The notes under the pieces are model-generated. The model saw nothing but the letters and a program-made list of their open reading frames with translations, was not told where the DNA came from and ran no database searches. Of a stretch of DNA of 64,000 nucleotides, positions 10,601 through 18,192 are shown piece after piece. The first letter of the stretch is position 1. Each line of letters opens with the position of its first letter. The translations under genes were made by a program, and so were the position numbers. Source of the DNA: 4572-13 sp964594065 (GTDB lineage: Bacteria > Planctomycetota > Phycisphaerae > Sedimentisphaerales > Anaerohalosphaeraceae); assembly GCA_964594065.1 (NCBI GenBank), contig CAZQKX010000012.1:1-64000 (forward strand), given 5' to 3'.

Positions 10601-12943
10601 GGCGGCGGTGTATATGGACGAGAATCGTCCTCACAGATCACGGATTGTAATGCCGTTGACAACGAAGCCTATATGGGTGCCGGTATCTATCTGGAGCACG
10701 GTAGCGCAGTTGTTGATGACGTGATTCTGCAGGCGAATCTGGCCAGAACTCCGGCTGTCACCGTCATACCGCCAGCAGATCCGGACGATCCTCCCATTCC
10801 GGTTCCGACGCTGGATTCGACGGGTATTGGTGCTGGTTTGATGGCTGTTTCTGTTGATATGGAAATGAAAGATGCGGTCTTTGTTAACAATGCCGCAGAC
10901 CTGTCCGGCGGCGGATTGTCGTTGGCCGGGACAGTGCCTGAAACGACAACGGTCTTTAACTGTCTGTTTGCTGGAAACAGCGCTTCGCGTGACGGCGGCG
11001 GCGCATCGGTGAACTGGAGTTCCAGGGCTGATTTCGGTAACTGTACCTTTGCAGATAACTATTCACTTGGCAGTGAGGCGTTAGGGAGTGGTTCAGGGGC
11101 CGGGCTGTACTGTGCCTATGATAGTATTGTCGAAGTTATCGACAGTATCTTCTGGGGTAATAGTTCTCAGCAGGGTGCTCAGATCACGGTCGGCACAGGG
11201 TTTGAGTTTGATCCCAGACCGTCAGAATTGACGATTACATATTCTGACATTGCCGGATTCCCGGGTGCCAACGCCATTTATGTCGGACCGGGATGTACAT
11301 TGAATCCTCCTTACAAGATCATTAATCAAGATCCTGAATTCGTGTCGGCGCTGCTGCCGGCTGACGATGGAACATCGTCAAATTATTATCTTGCTCAGGC
11401 GCAGTATCCCATGCCGTCACCTTGTCTCGATTTCGGAAGTGATTTTGCATTTGATCTTGGTCTGTCTAACTATACGACCAGTATCAATTCAGCACGCGAT
11501 AAGGGCAAGGTTGATCTGGGGTATCACTATAACCTGGCTGCCAGATATCAGTGCGGGACGATTGATGAAGCACTTTCCTATGATCCGGGCAATCCGATGG
11601 ACGGTGAGATTAATTTGGCGGACTTGACCCGCTTTTTGGAACAATGGCTTAATGTGGTCTATCCTTCGTGTTCAGAAGGTAACCTCTGGTGTGATGGTTC
11701 GGATCTGAACTATGATGGAGAAGTCAATCTTGATGATATGCTTGGGATTTCTTCCTGCTGGCTTGCAGCTGATACCGAACCGCCAGTGCCTAATCCTCTG
11801 ACATGGAACATTGCTCCGAGGGCGGTTGTGGGAACCTTCGATGAAATTGAAATGGAGGTTGTATTTGCACATGATGCATGGTGGCCTGATGAAGACGTGA
11901 AGTATCAGTTCAAATTTGGAGAGTTGCCTGATCCGAATGTCTTCTATGTTGACCAGGATGTTAACCAGGACGGCTGGATGACATATGATGAACTTGATGA
12001 TCTTTCAAAGAATCCGGAAGATATTGTTGTACGCATTCATGCGACAGCGAGTAACCTTATTCCGGGAGAAGCTTTATCATTGTATGTTCTTGCTGAAGAT
12101 GGCAGCGGCAACCAGACGGCGCTGAGTGAAAAGTTAGCTGGTACGGTTGTGCCTGGCGATGCGACAGAACTGCCGGCTGCTGTTTGGGAAGCTGAACCGT
12201 TCAATACGGTTCTAAATCCCGGACCGGATGCAGAGATAGCGATTGAAATGGAAGTTGTAGCATATGACCTACTGCCTGATAAACCGGCACTGCCTCCGGG
12301 CTATGTTATTAAGTATCTCTTTGCCAAAGATGAAGTACCTTTGGGGGCTTATCAGGAAAGCACGATCTTCACGGATACGGATATAGAGCTTGGCCAAGTC
12401 CTTACATATAGGGCCAGAATGGGTCTGTTCTATGGAACAGATACTACTCCGATCGTGGAAAGTGACTGGACACCATTGGGTGAGATTACGGTCGTTGGCG
12501 CTGATCTGGAACCACCGATTCCCTCAGAGAATCAGGATCCATTATATCCGTTCAAGGCGCAGCATGCGTCGACACCTGCCTCGGTCCAGATTGGTAGTAT
12601 ATGGTATCAGATTGTGACCGCTGTTCCGGCGATCGACCTGGCCGGTGTTGAGTACAAATTCGTTTGCAGCAATAACGACTTTAGCAGTGGCGGCAGTCTG
12701 GATTCCGGGCCGGAATGGAGAAATGATGCTAATGTTGGTTTAGGTACGGCTAACCCGACTTATCCGGACGGCAGCGTCCAGATCCCGACGACTTACGTTG
12801 TCGATACGAATAATCAAATGCCTGATCTGGTATGGTACATCTTCTACCGCGACCTTTCGCCGAATCAGAACATGGGCGATTCGTCTGACGGCTGGAGTCA
12901 AAACGGTCCGAATCCGGTGGTTGAGGTTATTCCTACACCGTAA
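1625..12943 (+). CDS. giant secreted subtilisin-like (S8) protease with three beta-helix modules and a dockerin-type pair
   Basis: A 3772-residue exported protein. The ATG at 1625 is chosen because ACGGAGGG lies just before it; an in-frame ATG at 1592 lacks a ribosome site. A Sec signal peptide (residues 1 to about 22, ending FAVA) is followed by a propeptide-like segment and an S8 domain with Asp160 (CDTGVDYTHPDL), His216 (HGHGTHVAGT) and Ser375 (GTSMASPHVAG); the oxyanion SAGNNS is present. Two modules with a P-x-P...W...P pattern follow (about 440-640). Then come three long parallel beta-helix modules (about 652-1482, 1582-2446, 2541-3302), each opening with an (I/L)-x-x-A(I/V)-x-A...GD motif and closing with VD(L/M)GYHY. 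A dockerin-type pair (about 3305-3380, two D-x-N/D-x-D-GE-(I/V)-N-L-D motifs) and three more P-x-P...W-like modules end the protein. The enzyme domain is certain; the binding target of the helices is unknown. No sorting tail is visible at the C-terminus. Confidence 0.9.
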   Translation: MKRYAIISMILFSLILSVFAVADCGSHDQTYREGYLLIRFNEQGTSSEADTARQAILDSAGGGTIERNYKMLRGLALVKLPDGMDSETAAPLYESAAGIQYAVLDKKGCMDAIPDDPDFSLLWGMNNTGQTGGTNNADIDAPEAWDLETGSSEIVVAVCDTGVDYTHPDLADNIWVNEAELNGEDGIDDDGNGYVDDVYGWDPTDGDGYPMDTHGHGTHVAGTIGAVGNNGVGVVGVNWNVKIMPIRIESFFDSAIVEGMEYAISNGAHVMNHSWGGYAGASQAIIDIFNLAEQSGVICACSAGNNSVDTDPLVGYRYPSALPNTNIIVAVSTDQFDQRSSFSNWGADTTDIGAPGSDIYSTQPGGGYQSMSGTSMASPHVAGACALVWSVNPLMPFSEVKDHLLFNVDKLGAMQGLCVSEGRLNLARSVQGAIDAMADILPPIPTQMQWEDEPTAVGLQTIYMKAGVATDESGVEFFFDCINDDTYDSDWQDSRTYYRGDYQEGGTYEFQVKARDKSENLNETEYSEAVAATLASGSDNLKPYPDPTEWKGIPARVPNMIRIVMQAEAYDELGGAPLQYYYDCVATNDPAFPDPNGLDSGWTTNSLYQRSDITGADNNSYTFRARVQDAAGNMTDWSAEASVVFAPSPTIRVVNPVGGYGTIQAAIDACNQGDTVVVPPGTYTGPGNINLNFNIPAAAVGGGNLLNITVRGGNPDDPSDVIIECGGVMSDGTSNFFPVNPARGFIFQNSEGSGVIIEGFTIQNGLAVDRPLDVDTLSPFGANANGGAIFASTAASPVIRRCFFSNCHAIGQNGGLGLDGTDPANPNFPMAGNGASGGNGFGGAMYFAAGSQPLIENCQINNCTAVGGDGGNGGLGADVDANNGILAPTPGGNGGFAGIASGGAMYFEPGCQPQLDAVSISDCQARVGQIASGGNGGNGDAAQAIPGANGGNTGDLNGTFIHGGAIFFDTGSTVTMNNCFMTDCTLLPLQTSVYTFGTGGAGAPAGMDGVDISLVGNLSILVSYGGANFYGANSTATLNNVTIQGNTSILNQGGGEFYDTQCTTSHQGCSIRENDSPIVQPPVGAGSLGGGGLYLTDPVSAVFTDCTVSFNTAMSGAGIYIDGQTTGTYSLTNCQFNGNDSNVNNLTSFGGAVYAGSVAIANGLTAAPASPPFTMTVANCQFGTNVSPYGGGLCVDGANLTVTESTFTDNSAEYGGGVFAYGGQVTLADCMFDENLATITLPVNDATSGAAAYLQQSDVSIVDTVFMSNTSDDAAGALAVVGAPLLNSFQMITNCLFIDNTAGFEGGALTAEYSAMLTIENCTFADNTVTDDFGLGGGIACYENTFVDIWDSIFWNNRAAFGPQILLGDPFGDYIYIQPSMVFVDYSDVEGGEDGIDDSADVSEWAWFSDNSIQDDPLFAVTEAGFSLNNYYLSQDPGGQVANSPCVNRGSITAVAVGLDTYTTRTDNLADANEVDMGYHYDVSLPVPVYTLETGVLIVDLLPHGRLEVTTEPNNLIPNSDPPLYRFKQGTVVQLLAIPDEFYRVARWMGSDNDLNYFEEDNTITMIGNELVQVEFELDVPRNLYVPESYDTIEDAVLAARSGDRIVLSPRPSSPYLISDPDGINFGMDVDGNPINLVITSADPNNPQVVADTIIDCQGSRYTSKRAFHFFDGQTNDSKIEGITIRNAFTAVIGLSEFLPTGPWPWPFPSPPTPLPPDRGLSGLDATGDSYGGAILLENGSSPVIRNCVFENCTVSGGIGGDGEDGQYPSGMQNVTADLDSQSGGHSGKGTGDGYGGAIAVRSGSNPRILNCTFNNNRATGGWGGIPGNAGTSYNNGRYGWGGNDFSGLFYANFYFGVSLEAGYGEGDGHGGAIFVEANCDPDIIQCTFEGNYARPGYVSPGGSEGEGNAYPDPWDADPWDSAAGVRDGRDGILITGDLIAGGAFFFEQRANITLEGCQFIKNEAYVVSSYDGDPYDPPISTRGGAVYSDPNTILTILPMRHKNDPDRILSESVFSGNIAGALYCGEGVELSVEQTQFINNLSYYPEEEETTIFEEFFYAELPDIIELLGNYDIAGAITVEINAATTSQITNCQFTGNTSRVGGGAVRTDSDMDFIDCVLNGNMSLDNGGAVYSYVSTHVPETHTTKISFDNCELSGNDAQGYGGAVFVKSCLLTMNETFLVFNKAFSGGAVRVSSQQGSAGDLFMKDCLVFGNEATGVILGSHRTVVEEGFGGGVHVADAPFSIMSTRFQNNSVRGIISEGGGLCVTGSQIYYQQDLLNCLFANNHSDNKGGGVSCHLYVQPEFNNCTFANNTCGNDAIESEGKGGALYLDQLSYPKMYNSIVSGNQAFGVYEKPYGSLTVTDTLFFGNEFGDIFDRPAPADNFSGDPLYAAGPLGEYYLTQASSPAWNAGNIAAATIGLDDLTTSPDETPDSGVVDLGYHYEDSTGLEQFYLTVCYVDDTDTIIDAGTITITKADNGQQEVSVSEPLARGKILTVTANVNGDYFLTGWSGGTINDGSMELENTVLMTRDKSIKVHVRKRRTLNVGISAEYDTLGDAIVAAQDGDTILVFPGEYIAASQHASSANNFILSDKKITITGTNPDSEDVVRSTVFRDFDFWLTDLDDETVIEGISLNQSHMELLNSDIIIRNCVFSECRFAIGLVPHSDPPAGTDGYHANPIYGGAIAIWDSSPKIINCIFEDNWVIGHDGENGFAGAESHPTGGDGGWPSPTYGGAVYCGLSSDAEFIHCTFTGNEVFGANGGNGGNGWVNPSGHVFDGGRGGGWLYDDDIEEYLILVADDEWDGWAFNSPGNKYGLDSIYSYFYGQYDLDVWAWWFNWGDSYTTWDQFFADYFNDSLDPLGDPYDQMLDVWRHSGYGGAIYCELDSDVTFKDCVFENNQSHGGLTGIGGLIDAQTSRPDRQLNMPTAGGAVYAAHDSDLTFVNCSFSGNVADKSTVDLPHTYQVSFGGAVAYEFNCNVVFTECEFHDNDATVGGGVYGRESSSQITDCNAVDNEAYMGAGIYLEHGSAVVDDVILQANLARTPAVTVIPPADPDDPPIPVPTLDSTGIGAGLMAVSVDMEMKDAVFVNNAADLSGGGLSLAGTVPETTTVFNCLFAGNSASRDGGGASVNWSSRADFGNCTFADNYSLGSEALGSGSGAGLYCAYDSIVEVIDSIFWGNSSQQGAQITVGTGFEFDPRPSELTITYSDIAGFPGANAIYVGPGCTLNPPYKIINQDPEFVSALLPADDGTSSNYYLAQAQYPMPSPCLDFGSDFAFDLGLSNYTTSINSARDKGKVDLGYHYNLAARYQCGTIDEALSYDPGNPMDGEINLADLTRFLEQWLNVVYPSCSEGNLWCDGSDLNYDGEVNLDDMLGISSCWLAADTEPPVPNPLTWNIAPRAVVGTFDEIEMEVVFAHDAWWPDEDVKYQFKFGELPDPNVFYVDQDVNQDGWMTYDELDDLSKNPEDIVVRIHATASNLIPGEALSLYVLAEDGSGNQTALSEKLAGTVVPGDATELPAAVWEAEPFNTVLNPGPDAEIAIEMEVVAYDLLPDKPALPPGYVIKYLFAKDEVPLGAYQESTIFTDTDIELGQVLTYRARMGLFYGTDTTPIVESDWTPLGEITVVGADLEPPIPSENQDPLYPFKAQHASTPASVQIGSIWYQIVTAVPAIDLAGVEYKFVCSNNDFSSGGSLDSGPEWRNDANVGLGTANPTYPDGSVQIPTTYVVDTNNQMPDLVWYIFYRDLSPNQNMGDSSDGWSQNGPNPVVEVIPTP

Positions 12944-12974
12944 ATGAAGTTGTGAATAATTAGAAAGAACTCAC

Positions 12975-13010
12975 GGGCCGCAGGTTGAAAAACTTGCGGC
13001 CCTTTTTTTT
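12975..13010 (+). terminator. Rho-independent terminator after the giant protease gene
   Basis: A 12-bp stem with one G-T pair (GGGCCGCAGGTT / AACTTGCGGCCC) and a GAAA loop is followed by eight T. It sits 31 nt after the stop codon and closes the single-gene transcript. Confidence 0.9.
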
Positions 13011-13060
13011 GTACTCTGAAATCTGCTTCAAAATCTTAAGATTTTTGTTTAAAAAGGGTC

Positions 13061-13088
13061 TTGACAAGACAAAAATTTTTATTAGAAA
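13061..13088 (+). promoter_or_regulatory. candidate promoter of the ABC/GldG cluster
   Basis: TTGACA at 13061-13066 and TAGAAA at 13083-13088 are 16 bases apart in an AT-rich spacer after the terminator, about 100 nt before the ATPase gene. The -35 box is perfect and the -10 box moderate. Confidence 0.5.
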
Positions 13089-13189
13089 TAAAGAACAGTT
13101 TTTAAAAATAAACACGTATTATCTGCGTAATATCCCATAATTTATGTTTGCTGGTCGATTTTAATTCTGACCTGTTTTTGGAGATAAAA

Positions 13190-13918
13190 ATGATAGAAGT
13201 GAAACATTTGAGGCGAAGTTTTGGCCCGGTTGTCGCGGTTGACGACATCTCATTTACCGTCCAGAAGGGGGATGTACTGGGCTTTCTGGGACCGAACGGG
13301 GCAGGCAAGAGTACTGCGATGAAGATGCTGGCATGTTTTCTGAGGCCGGACGACGGGACCGCGGTGATTTGCGGCCATGACATTTTGAAAGAGCCTGTCG
13401 GGGTACGTCAAAGTCTGGGTTATCTGGCTGAAAACGCTCCTTCTTATAATGAAATGACCGTTGCCGGTTTTCTGGATTTTGTGTGCGATGCCCGCCGGAT
13501 CAAAGGGGCTGCTCGCAAAAAAGCGCTGGACCGGATCGTGCCGATGTGTTCGATCGAATCGGTCTATCACCAGACGATCGAGACGCTTTCAAAGGGCTAT
13601 CGTCGGCGTGTCGGGTTGGCGCAGGCGTTGATCCATGACCCACAGGTGCTGATTCTGGATGAGCCGACGGATGGTTTGGATCCCAATCAGAAACATGAGG
13701 TTCGCCAACTGATTGGCCGGATGGCACAGAAAAAATGTATCATTATTTCCACGCATATTCTCGAAGAGGTTGAGCAGGTGTGCAATCGTACGATCGTCAT
13801 TGCTCGCGGAAAGATTCTTGTGGATTCGACGCCGAAGGAATTGACCGAAAAACACGGGTGCAGTCTCAACGAGGTCTTTCGGAAAATCACAATGACAAAA
13901 AACCTAGTGCATGATTAA
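13190..13918 (+). CDS. ABC transporter ATP-binding protein (GldA-like)
   Basis: A 242-residue ATPase that should power the membrane partner encoded next. The start at 13190 follows GGAG at the usual distance; an upstream in-frame ATG (13148) has no ribosome site and would add a non-homologous tail. Walker A is GPNGAGKST, the signature motif is LSKGYRRRVGLAQAL, and Walker B is VLILDEPTDGLDP, followed by the switch His in STHILEE. The short C-terminal part matches ABC-2 type drug/gliding ATPases such as GldA. The gene leads a cluster with a GldF-like permease, a GldG-like protein and a DUF4340 protein, a set that recurs in non-gliding bacteria too, so motility is not implied. Substrate unknown. 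Confidence 0.9.
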   Translation: MIEVKHLRRSFGPVVAVDDISFTVQKGDVLGFLGPNGAGKSTAMKMLACFLRPDDGTAVICGHDILKEPVGVRQSLGYLAENAPSYNEMTVAGFLDFVCDARRIKGAARKKALDRIVPMCSIESVYHQTIETLSKGYRRRVGLAQALIHDPQVLILDEPTDGLDPNQKHEVRQLIGRMAQKKCIIISTHILEEVEQVCNRTIVIARGKILVDSTPKELTEKHGCSLNEVFRKITMTKNLVHD

Positions 13919-13933
13919 TAAGGAGCAGTACTA

Positions 13934-15040
13934 ATGGATAGCAGTTCTGAAGATAAAAAAATCTTAACTCAATTTTTTTCTTTTAAAGGTAGATTCAACC
14001 GGTCAAGTTTCTGGCTGTATTTTTTGCTTTTTAGTTTATTAAGCGAAATTTCTCTTGTTTTCACGGAATGGGGATTTTCAGAATTCAATACTCCTGGATA
14101 TATTAAGGGATTGTTCTACCTTATTCGTGTTTTAGTTTTTGGTTGGATAGGATTTTCTATAAATGTCAAACGATGTCATGATCGTAACAGATCCGGTTGG
14201 TTTATTCTGGCTTCCTTAATACCTTTCGTCAATATTTGGTATTTAATTGATATCGGAATCATGGGGGGGACAAAAGGTGTCAATCGTTTTGGTCCTGAAC
14301 CTGATAATTGTTGTAGCTTTTGGGCAGTTTTTAAACGTGAATTAAAGGGATATTTTGCTACCCCGGTAGCCTATGTCTTTCTGGTGATTTTTTTGCTTGC
14401 GGCGGGATATTTTCAGTTTAAAGATGGTTTCTTTGAAATTCGGCAGGCGGATTTGCGATTGTTTTTCAATAACCTGCCATTGTTTTTTGTGTTTTTCGTT
14501 TCGGCTGTTGCAATGCGGCTGTGGGCCGAAGAACGCAAAAGCGGTTCCATCGAATTATTGCTAACACTGCCGATCACAGTTCCTCAGGCGGTTTTAGGGA
14601 AATTTTTTGCCGCATGGTTTTTTTTGGGAATTGCTTTGTTGTTGACGCTGCCGATACCGGTGACCGTGGCATATTTGGGCAATCCTGACATGGGACAGAT
14701 TGCGGTGGGCTATCTGGGCAGTTTTTTGATGGCCGGCAGTTTTCTGGCGGTTGGAATGTCTTTTTCAGCGTTAACGAAAAATCAGGTCATCAGCGTAATC
14801 CTTTCAGTGGTTGCCTGCCTGGTTCTACTTTTTGCGGGACATCCCTCGTCGCTTAATTATATTGCATCGTTGATTTCACCGGCAGCGGCAGATGTTTTTG
14901 AGATGTTAAGTTTTCAAAATCACTTCGATTCGATTATGCGGGGTGTTGTAGAGTTGAAAGACATCATGTACTTTGTGATTTTGATGGTGTCATGGGTTTG
15001 TGTTTGCGGGATTATTTTGGAAGAAAGGAAAGCGAGCTAA
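13934..15040 (+). CDS. ABC-2 permease (GldF-like) with an N-terminal DUF805 domain
   Basis: A 368-residue membrane protein. Residues about 10-130 are a DUF805 domain: it opens with FSFKGRFNRSSFW and ends with VKRCHDRNRSGWF and IGIMGGTKGVNRFGPEP, the family hallmarks, with several hydrophobic segments. From about residue 137 (FKRELKGYFATPVAYVF) it is a GldF-like ABC-2 permease with six likely membrane helices and the cytoplasmic ERKSGSIELLLTLP segment. A GldF protein would normally begin right at that FKRELKGYF segment, so the DUF805 part replaces or precedes the native start. The DUF805 stretch is AT-richer than the rest of the cluster. A ribosome site (AAGGAG) precedes the ATG 15 nt after the ATPase gene. 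The stop overlaps the next start by one base. Confidence 0.85.
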   Translation: MDSSSEDKKILTQFFSFKGRFNRSSFWLYFLLFSLLSEISLVFTEWGFSEFNTPGYIKGLFYLIRVLVFGWIGFSINVKRCHDRNRSGWFILASLIPFVNIWYLIDIGIMGGTKGVNRFGPEPDNCCSFWAVFKRELKGYFATPVAYVFLVIFLLAAGYFQFKDGFFEIRQADLRLFFNNLPLFFVFFVSAVAMRLWAEERKSGSIELLLTLPITVPQAVLGKFFAAWFFLGIALLLTLPIPVTVAYLGNPDMGQIAVGYLGSFLMAGSFLAVGMSFSALTKNQVISVILSVVACLVLLFAGHPSSLNYIASLISPAAADVFEMLSFQNHFDSIMRGVVELKDIMYFVILMVSWVCVCGIILEERKAS

Positions 15041-17031
15041 TGAATCGAACGGTACGTGCTATTTTAGCGGTTTTCTTTATTATGGTCATTGCTGTGTCGC
15101 TGATTTCGATCACGAATGGCGTGTTTAACTGGGCAAAGCTGGATGCTACGGAACAAAAACTTTACACTCTTTCAGATGGAACAAAAGCGGTCTTGGCCAA
15201 TCTGAAACAGCCGATTATCGTGAGACTGTTTTATACTAAAACGGCGGCGATCAATTCTTCGAACGACCAGATTCGCTATTTCAATAACTATTATACATAC
15301 GTTAAAGCGCTCATGGAAGAGTATAACCGGCAGGCGAAGGGAAAGCTGGTCTTTGAGATCATCGACCCCCGACCGTACAGTGAAGAAGAACTGGCTGCGG
15401 TGCGATACGGCTTGCAGCGGATTCCTATATCCGAAGAGGAAAATTTCATTTTTGGTTTGGTTGTCCAGACACAATTCGGCGTTACAAAAACGATCAAGTT
15501 TTTTACACCGGCCCGCCAGCAGCTTGTCGAGTATGACATCAGTTATCTGATCGAGACAGCGGTCAAGCGGCAGAAAAAACGCATCGGCGTTTTAAGCTCT
15601 TTGGAATTGATGGGCGATACGGATTATATGGCTCAAATGAAACGCATACAAAAGCAGCAGCCCAACCTGAAATGGGGCATTATCCAGCATCTTGAGCAAC
15701 AGTATGACATTACATCGATATCCGTCGATGCCGATGCGATCGAAGATGTGGATTTTCTGCTGGTCATTCACCCCAAAGACCTGCCGGAAAAGATGCTTTT
15801 TGCGATCGATCAGTTTATTCTTAAAGGCGGCAGGGCGATCATTGCTGTGGACCCGCACTGTGTTGCGGATGCCCCGGATATGACGCAGCAATTCAGCGGT
15901 CAGCATGATACCAGTTCCAACCTGGCAAAACTGCTGAGTACCTGGGGTTTGATCCTGCCGGAAAATACATTCGCCGGCGATACGATGTTAGCTGTGGCCG
16001 GGCCGGCAAGGCCGGGGCAGCGTCCGGCAAAGATCCTTCCTCTGGTGAGACTTGAGTCGGCTTATCATTGTTTTAATGCCAAAAAGCCGGTTACGTCTCA
16101 GCTCAATGAGGTGACAATGTTTTTTCCCGGCGTATTGAAAGTCAGAGAGACCGCCGCTGACGAAGATGCGATGCCGCTTGATTATACCCCGCTTCTATCA
16201 ACAACCGACTCCGGTAATGCCTGGAAAGTTGAGAATGACTTTGAATTAATGAATCCTGATTTTGCTGAGTTTCTGAGGCGATTCAGAGACGGCGATAAAC
16301 CTGTGTCCATGGCGTATCTGGTCACAGGTAAATTTAAAACGGCTTTTCCGGATGGTATTGAAGTACCGGACAATTCTGCCGCTGGTGACGATCAGGAAGA
16401 CGAGGGAAGCCAGGAGCCTAAGACTCGGACAATAACCGGTCTTACGGAAGCACAAGACTCTTCAGCGGTGGTTGTTTTGGCGGATGTGGACATGCTCAGT
16501 GATATGGTGGCCTATAACCCTCAGTATCGTTCCTTTGGAATGCTAATGCCGGTCGGTGATAATTCGACACTGATCCTGAACGCACTCGAAGACCTGTCCG
16601 GTTCGAGCAACCTGATCTCAATTCGTTCCCGCGGAAACTATCAGCGACCCTTTACAGTGGTTGATGAAATCGAAAAGCAGGCCGATGATGAAACAAAGGA
16701 AAAAGAGAACAAGATTCGGGCGCAAATTAAAGGGTTCGAGAGCCAGCTCAATGAAAAGCTCCGCGCCATTGAGGGCCAAAACAAAGGCGAATTAATTAGT
16801 CAGGCGATCATTGAAGAAAAAGGTAAGATCGAACTGGAACTGCGCAAGGCGGAAAAACAACTGCGGGATATTAAAATGCAGAAGCGCCGGCGGGTCGAGA
16901 AACTCAAAACAAAATTGCGGAATTTCTGTACCTTGCCTGGGCCGGCATTGACCATGGTGATTGCTGTCGGTTTGGGGATTTACCGAAGCCTAAAACGCCG
17001 GCGCTATATCAGCCACGCCAGTGATGCCTGA
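15040..17031 (+). CDS. GldG-like ABC auxiliary membrane protein
   Basis: A 663-residue protein of the Gldg/ABC-transport-auxiliary type. The ATG at 15040 overlaps the upstream stop (TAATGA) and follows AAGGAAAG; a farther in-frame ATG at 14992 lies deep in the permease gene. One N-terminal membrane helix (about residues 7-27) precedes the typical NWAKLDATEQKLYTLSDGTK segment and a large periplasmic-type domain, including the family's LLVIHPKDLPEKMLFAIDQF block with a GGRAIIAVDP strand. A long charged coiled coil (about residues 555-630) leads to a C-terminal helix near residues 635-650. With its neighbours it should form one membrane complex; what it moves or senses is not known. Confidence 0.85.
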   Translation: MNRTVRAILAVFFIMVIAVSLISITNGVFNWAKLDATEQKLYTLSDGTKAVLANLKQPIIVRLFYTKTAAINSSNDQIRYFNNYYTYVKALMEEYNRQAKGKLVFEIIDPRPYSEEELAAVRYGLQRIPISEEENFIFGLVVQTQFGVTKTIKFFTPARQQLVEYDISYLIETAVKRQKKRIGVLSSLELMGDTDYMAQMKRIQKQQPNLKWGIIQHLEQQYDITSISVDADAIEDVDFLLVIHPKDLPEKMLFAIDQFILKGGRAIIAVDPHCVADAPDMTQQFSGQHDTSSNLAKLLSTWGLILPENTFAGDTMLAVAGPARPGQRPAKILPLVRLESAYHCFNAKKPVTSQLNEVTMFFPGVLKVRETAADEDAMPLDYTPLLSTTDSGNAWKVENDFELMNPDFAEFLRRFRDGDKPVSMAYLVTGKFKTAFPDGIEVPDNSAAGDDQEDEGSQEPKTRTITGLTEAQDSSAVVVLADVDMLSDMVAYNPQYRSFGMLMPVGDNSTLILNALEDLSGSSNLISIRSRGNYQRPFTVVDEIEKQADDETKEKENKIRAQIKGFESQLNEKLRAIEGQNKGELISQAIIEEKGKIELELRKAEKQLRDIKMQKRRRVEKLKTKLRNFCTLPGPALTMVIAVGLGIYRSLKRRRYISHASDA

Positions 17032-17064
17032 TTGAATGAAATTGATGCGACAGGAGATAGCAGA

Positions 17065-18192
17065 ATGACGAATAAAAAACTTATTTTGTTGGGAATAACT
17101 GCGGTCATTATGACTGCTGCGGCGATTTTGCTGAATAGTATCAGCAAAAAAGCCCATATTGCAGACTTTAGTAATTCGGCTTTAATCGAAGGTTTGGATA
17201 TTGACGCGGTGTCTGCGATTGATGTTTCCGGTGCAGGCGGCACGACGAATGTAAGGCTGCAGCGAGTCAATGGGCAATTCGTCGTGGCTGACAAAGATAA
17301 TTATCCGGCTGATGTCAGCAAGATCAATTTGCTGATCAATAACTGTCTGGATATTCGGACCAATGAAAAAGTTACATCGGACCCGGAGAATCATGCAGAC
17401 TTGAAAGTGTCCGAAGATTCGGCTGCTTACAGGATATCCTTTTTAGGGCAGGATGATGGGCTGATCGTAGGGGCGGCCTTTTCGGAGGCGGATGCGAAAA
17501 CAAACGCAGCGTATGGACGGCTGCTGGGCACGGATGATGTCTATGCCATTCAATATCTGCCGCGGTTTAATACGTTGGCGATGGATTATATGGATGCTCA
17601 GTTGCTGGACGTTGCCTATGAAAAAATTAACAGCGTTGCCGTTAAGATGCCCCAGGGCCGTTATGTTCTTTCAGTGTCCGCGGATAGTCAGGAAATCAAG
17701 CTCGAAGAGATGCCCGAAGGTAAACAATACAAGGCAACCGTTTATAAAACGGTTTTCAGTGCGTTAAACTCGGTTCGTTTTGAGGATGTCATAAAGCGGT
17801 CCGATGTTCCCAAAGATCTGGCTTTCGATCATACGTATACCTGCAAGCTGCATGATTTAACGGTGTACAAGTTGGAAATTGCACAAAAAGACGACAACGT
17901 TTATGTCAAGGCGTCTGCCGATTTTCTTGACAAGACGCCGGTGGAAAAAACCGTTGGACAAATCGAGTCGGACGAGGAGTTGAAGAAAAAAGAGCTCAAG
18001 TTGCTGGCGGTCGATGCGGTCAAAGCATTTAATGCCGCGCACCGCGATTGGGTTTACCGAATTGCCTCCGGCAAGGCCGATGAATTGACAAAGCCGCTTT
18101 CCGAGCTGATCGAAGATATTCCGGAACCTGAGAACCCGGTACCGGCCGATGAAGAGGGTACCTCTGAGGCTTCGCAAAACACAAATCCTTAA
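17065..18192 (+). CDS. DUF4340 domain protein
   Basis: A 375-residue protein with an N-terminal membrane anchor (about residues 5-22) and an exported body. The ATG at 17065 is chosen over one at 17032 because AGGAG stands just upstream of it. The region DIDAVSAIDVSGAGG followed by LQRVNGQFVVADKDNYPAD is the typical opening of DUF4340 repeats, which are usually found next to GldG-like proteins; here it is the last gene of that cluster. The C-terminal tail is acidic and proline-rich. Function unknown beyond association with the ABC complex. It converges on tex with only 18 bases between the two stops. Confidence 0.8.
   Translation: MTNKKLILLGITAVIMTAAAILLNSISKKAHIADFSNSALIEGLDIDAVSAIDVSGAGGTTNVRLQRVNGQFVVADKDNYPADVSKINLLINNCLDIRTNEKVTSDPENHADLKVSEDSAAYRISFLGQDDGLIVGAAFSEADAKTNAAYGRLLGTDDVYAIQYLPRFNTLAMDYMDAQLLDVAYEKINSVAVKMPQGRYVLSVSADSQEIKLEEMPEGKQYKATVYKTVFSALNSVRFEDVIKRSDVPKDLAFDHTYTCKLHDLTVYKLEIAQKDDNVYVKASADFLDKTPVEKTVGQIESDEELKKKELKLLAVDAVKAFNAAHRDWVYRIASGKADELTKPLSELIEDIPEPENPVPADEEGTSEASQNTNP

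Noticed and set aside
13190..18192. gliding motility machinery
   Set aside because: Only GldA/F/G-like parts are present, and these occur widely without the other gliding genes.
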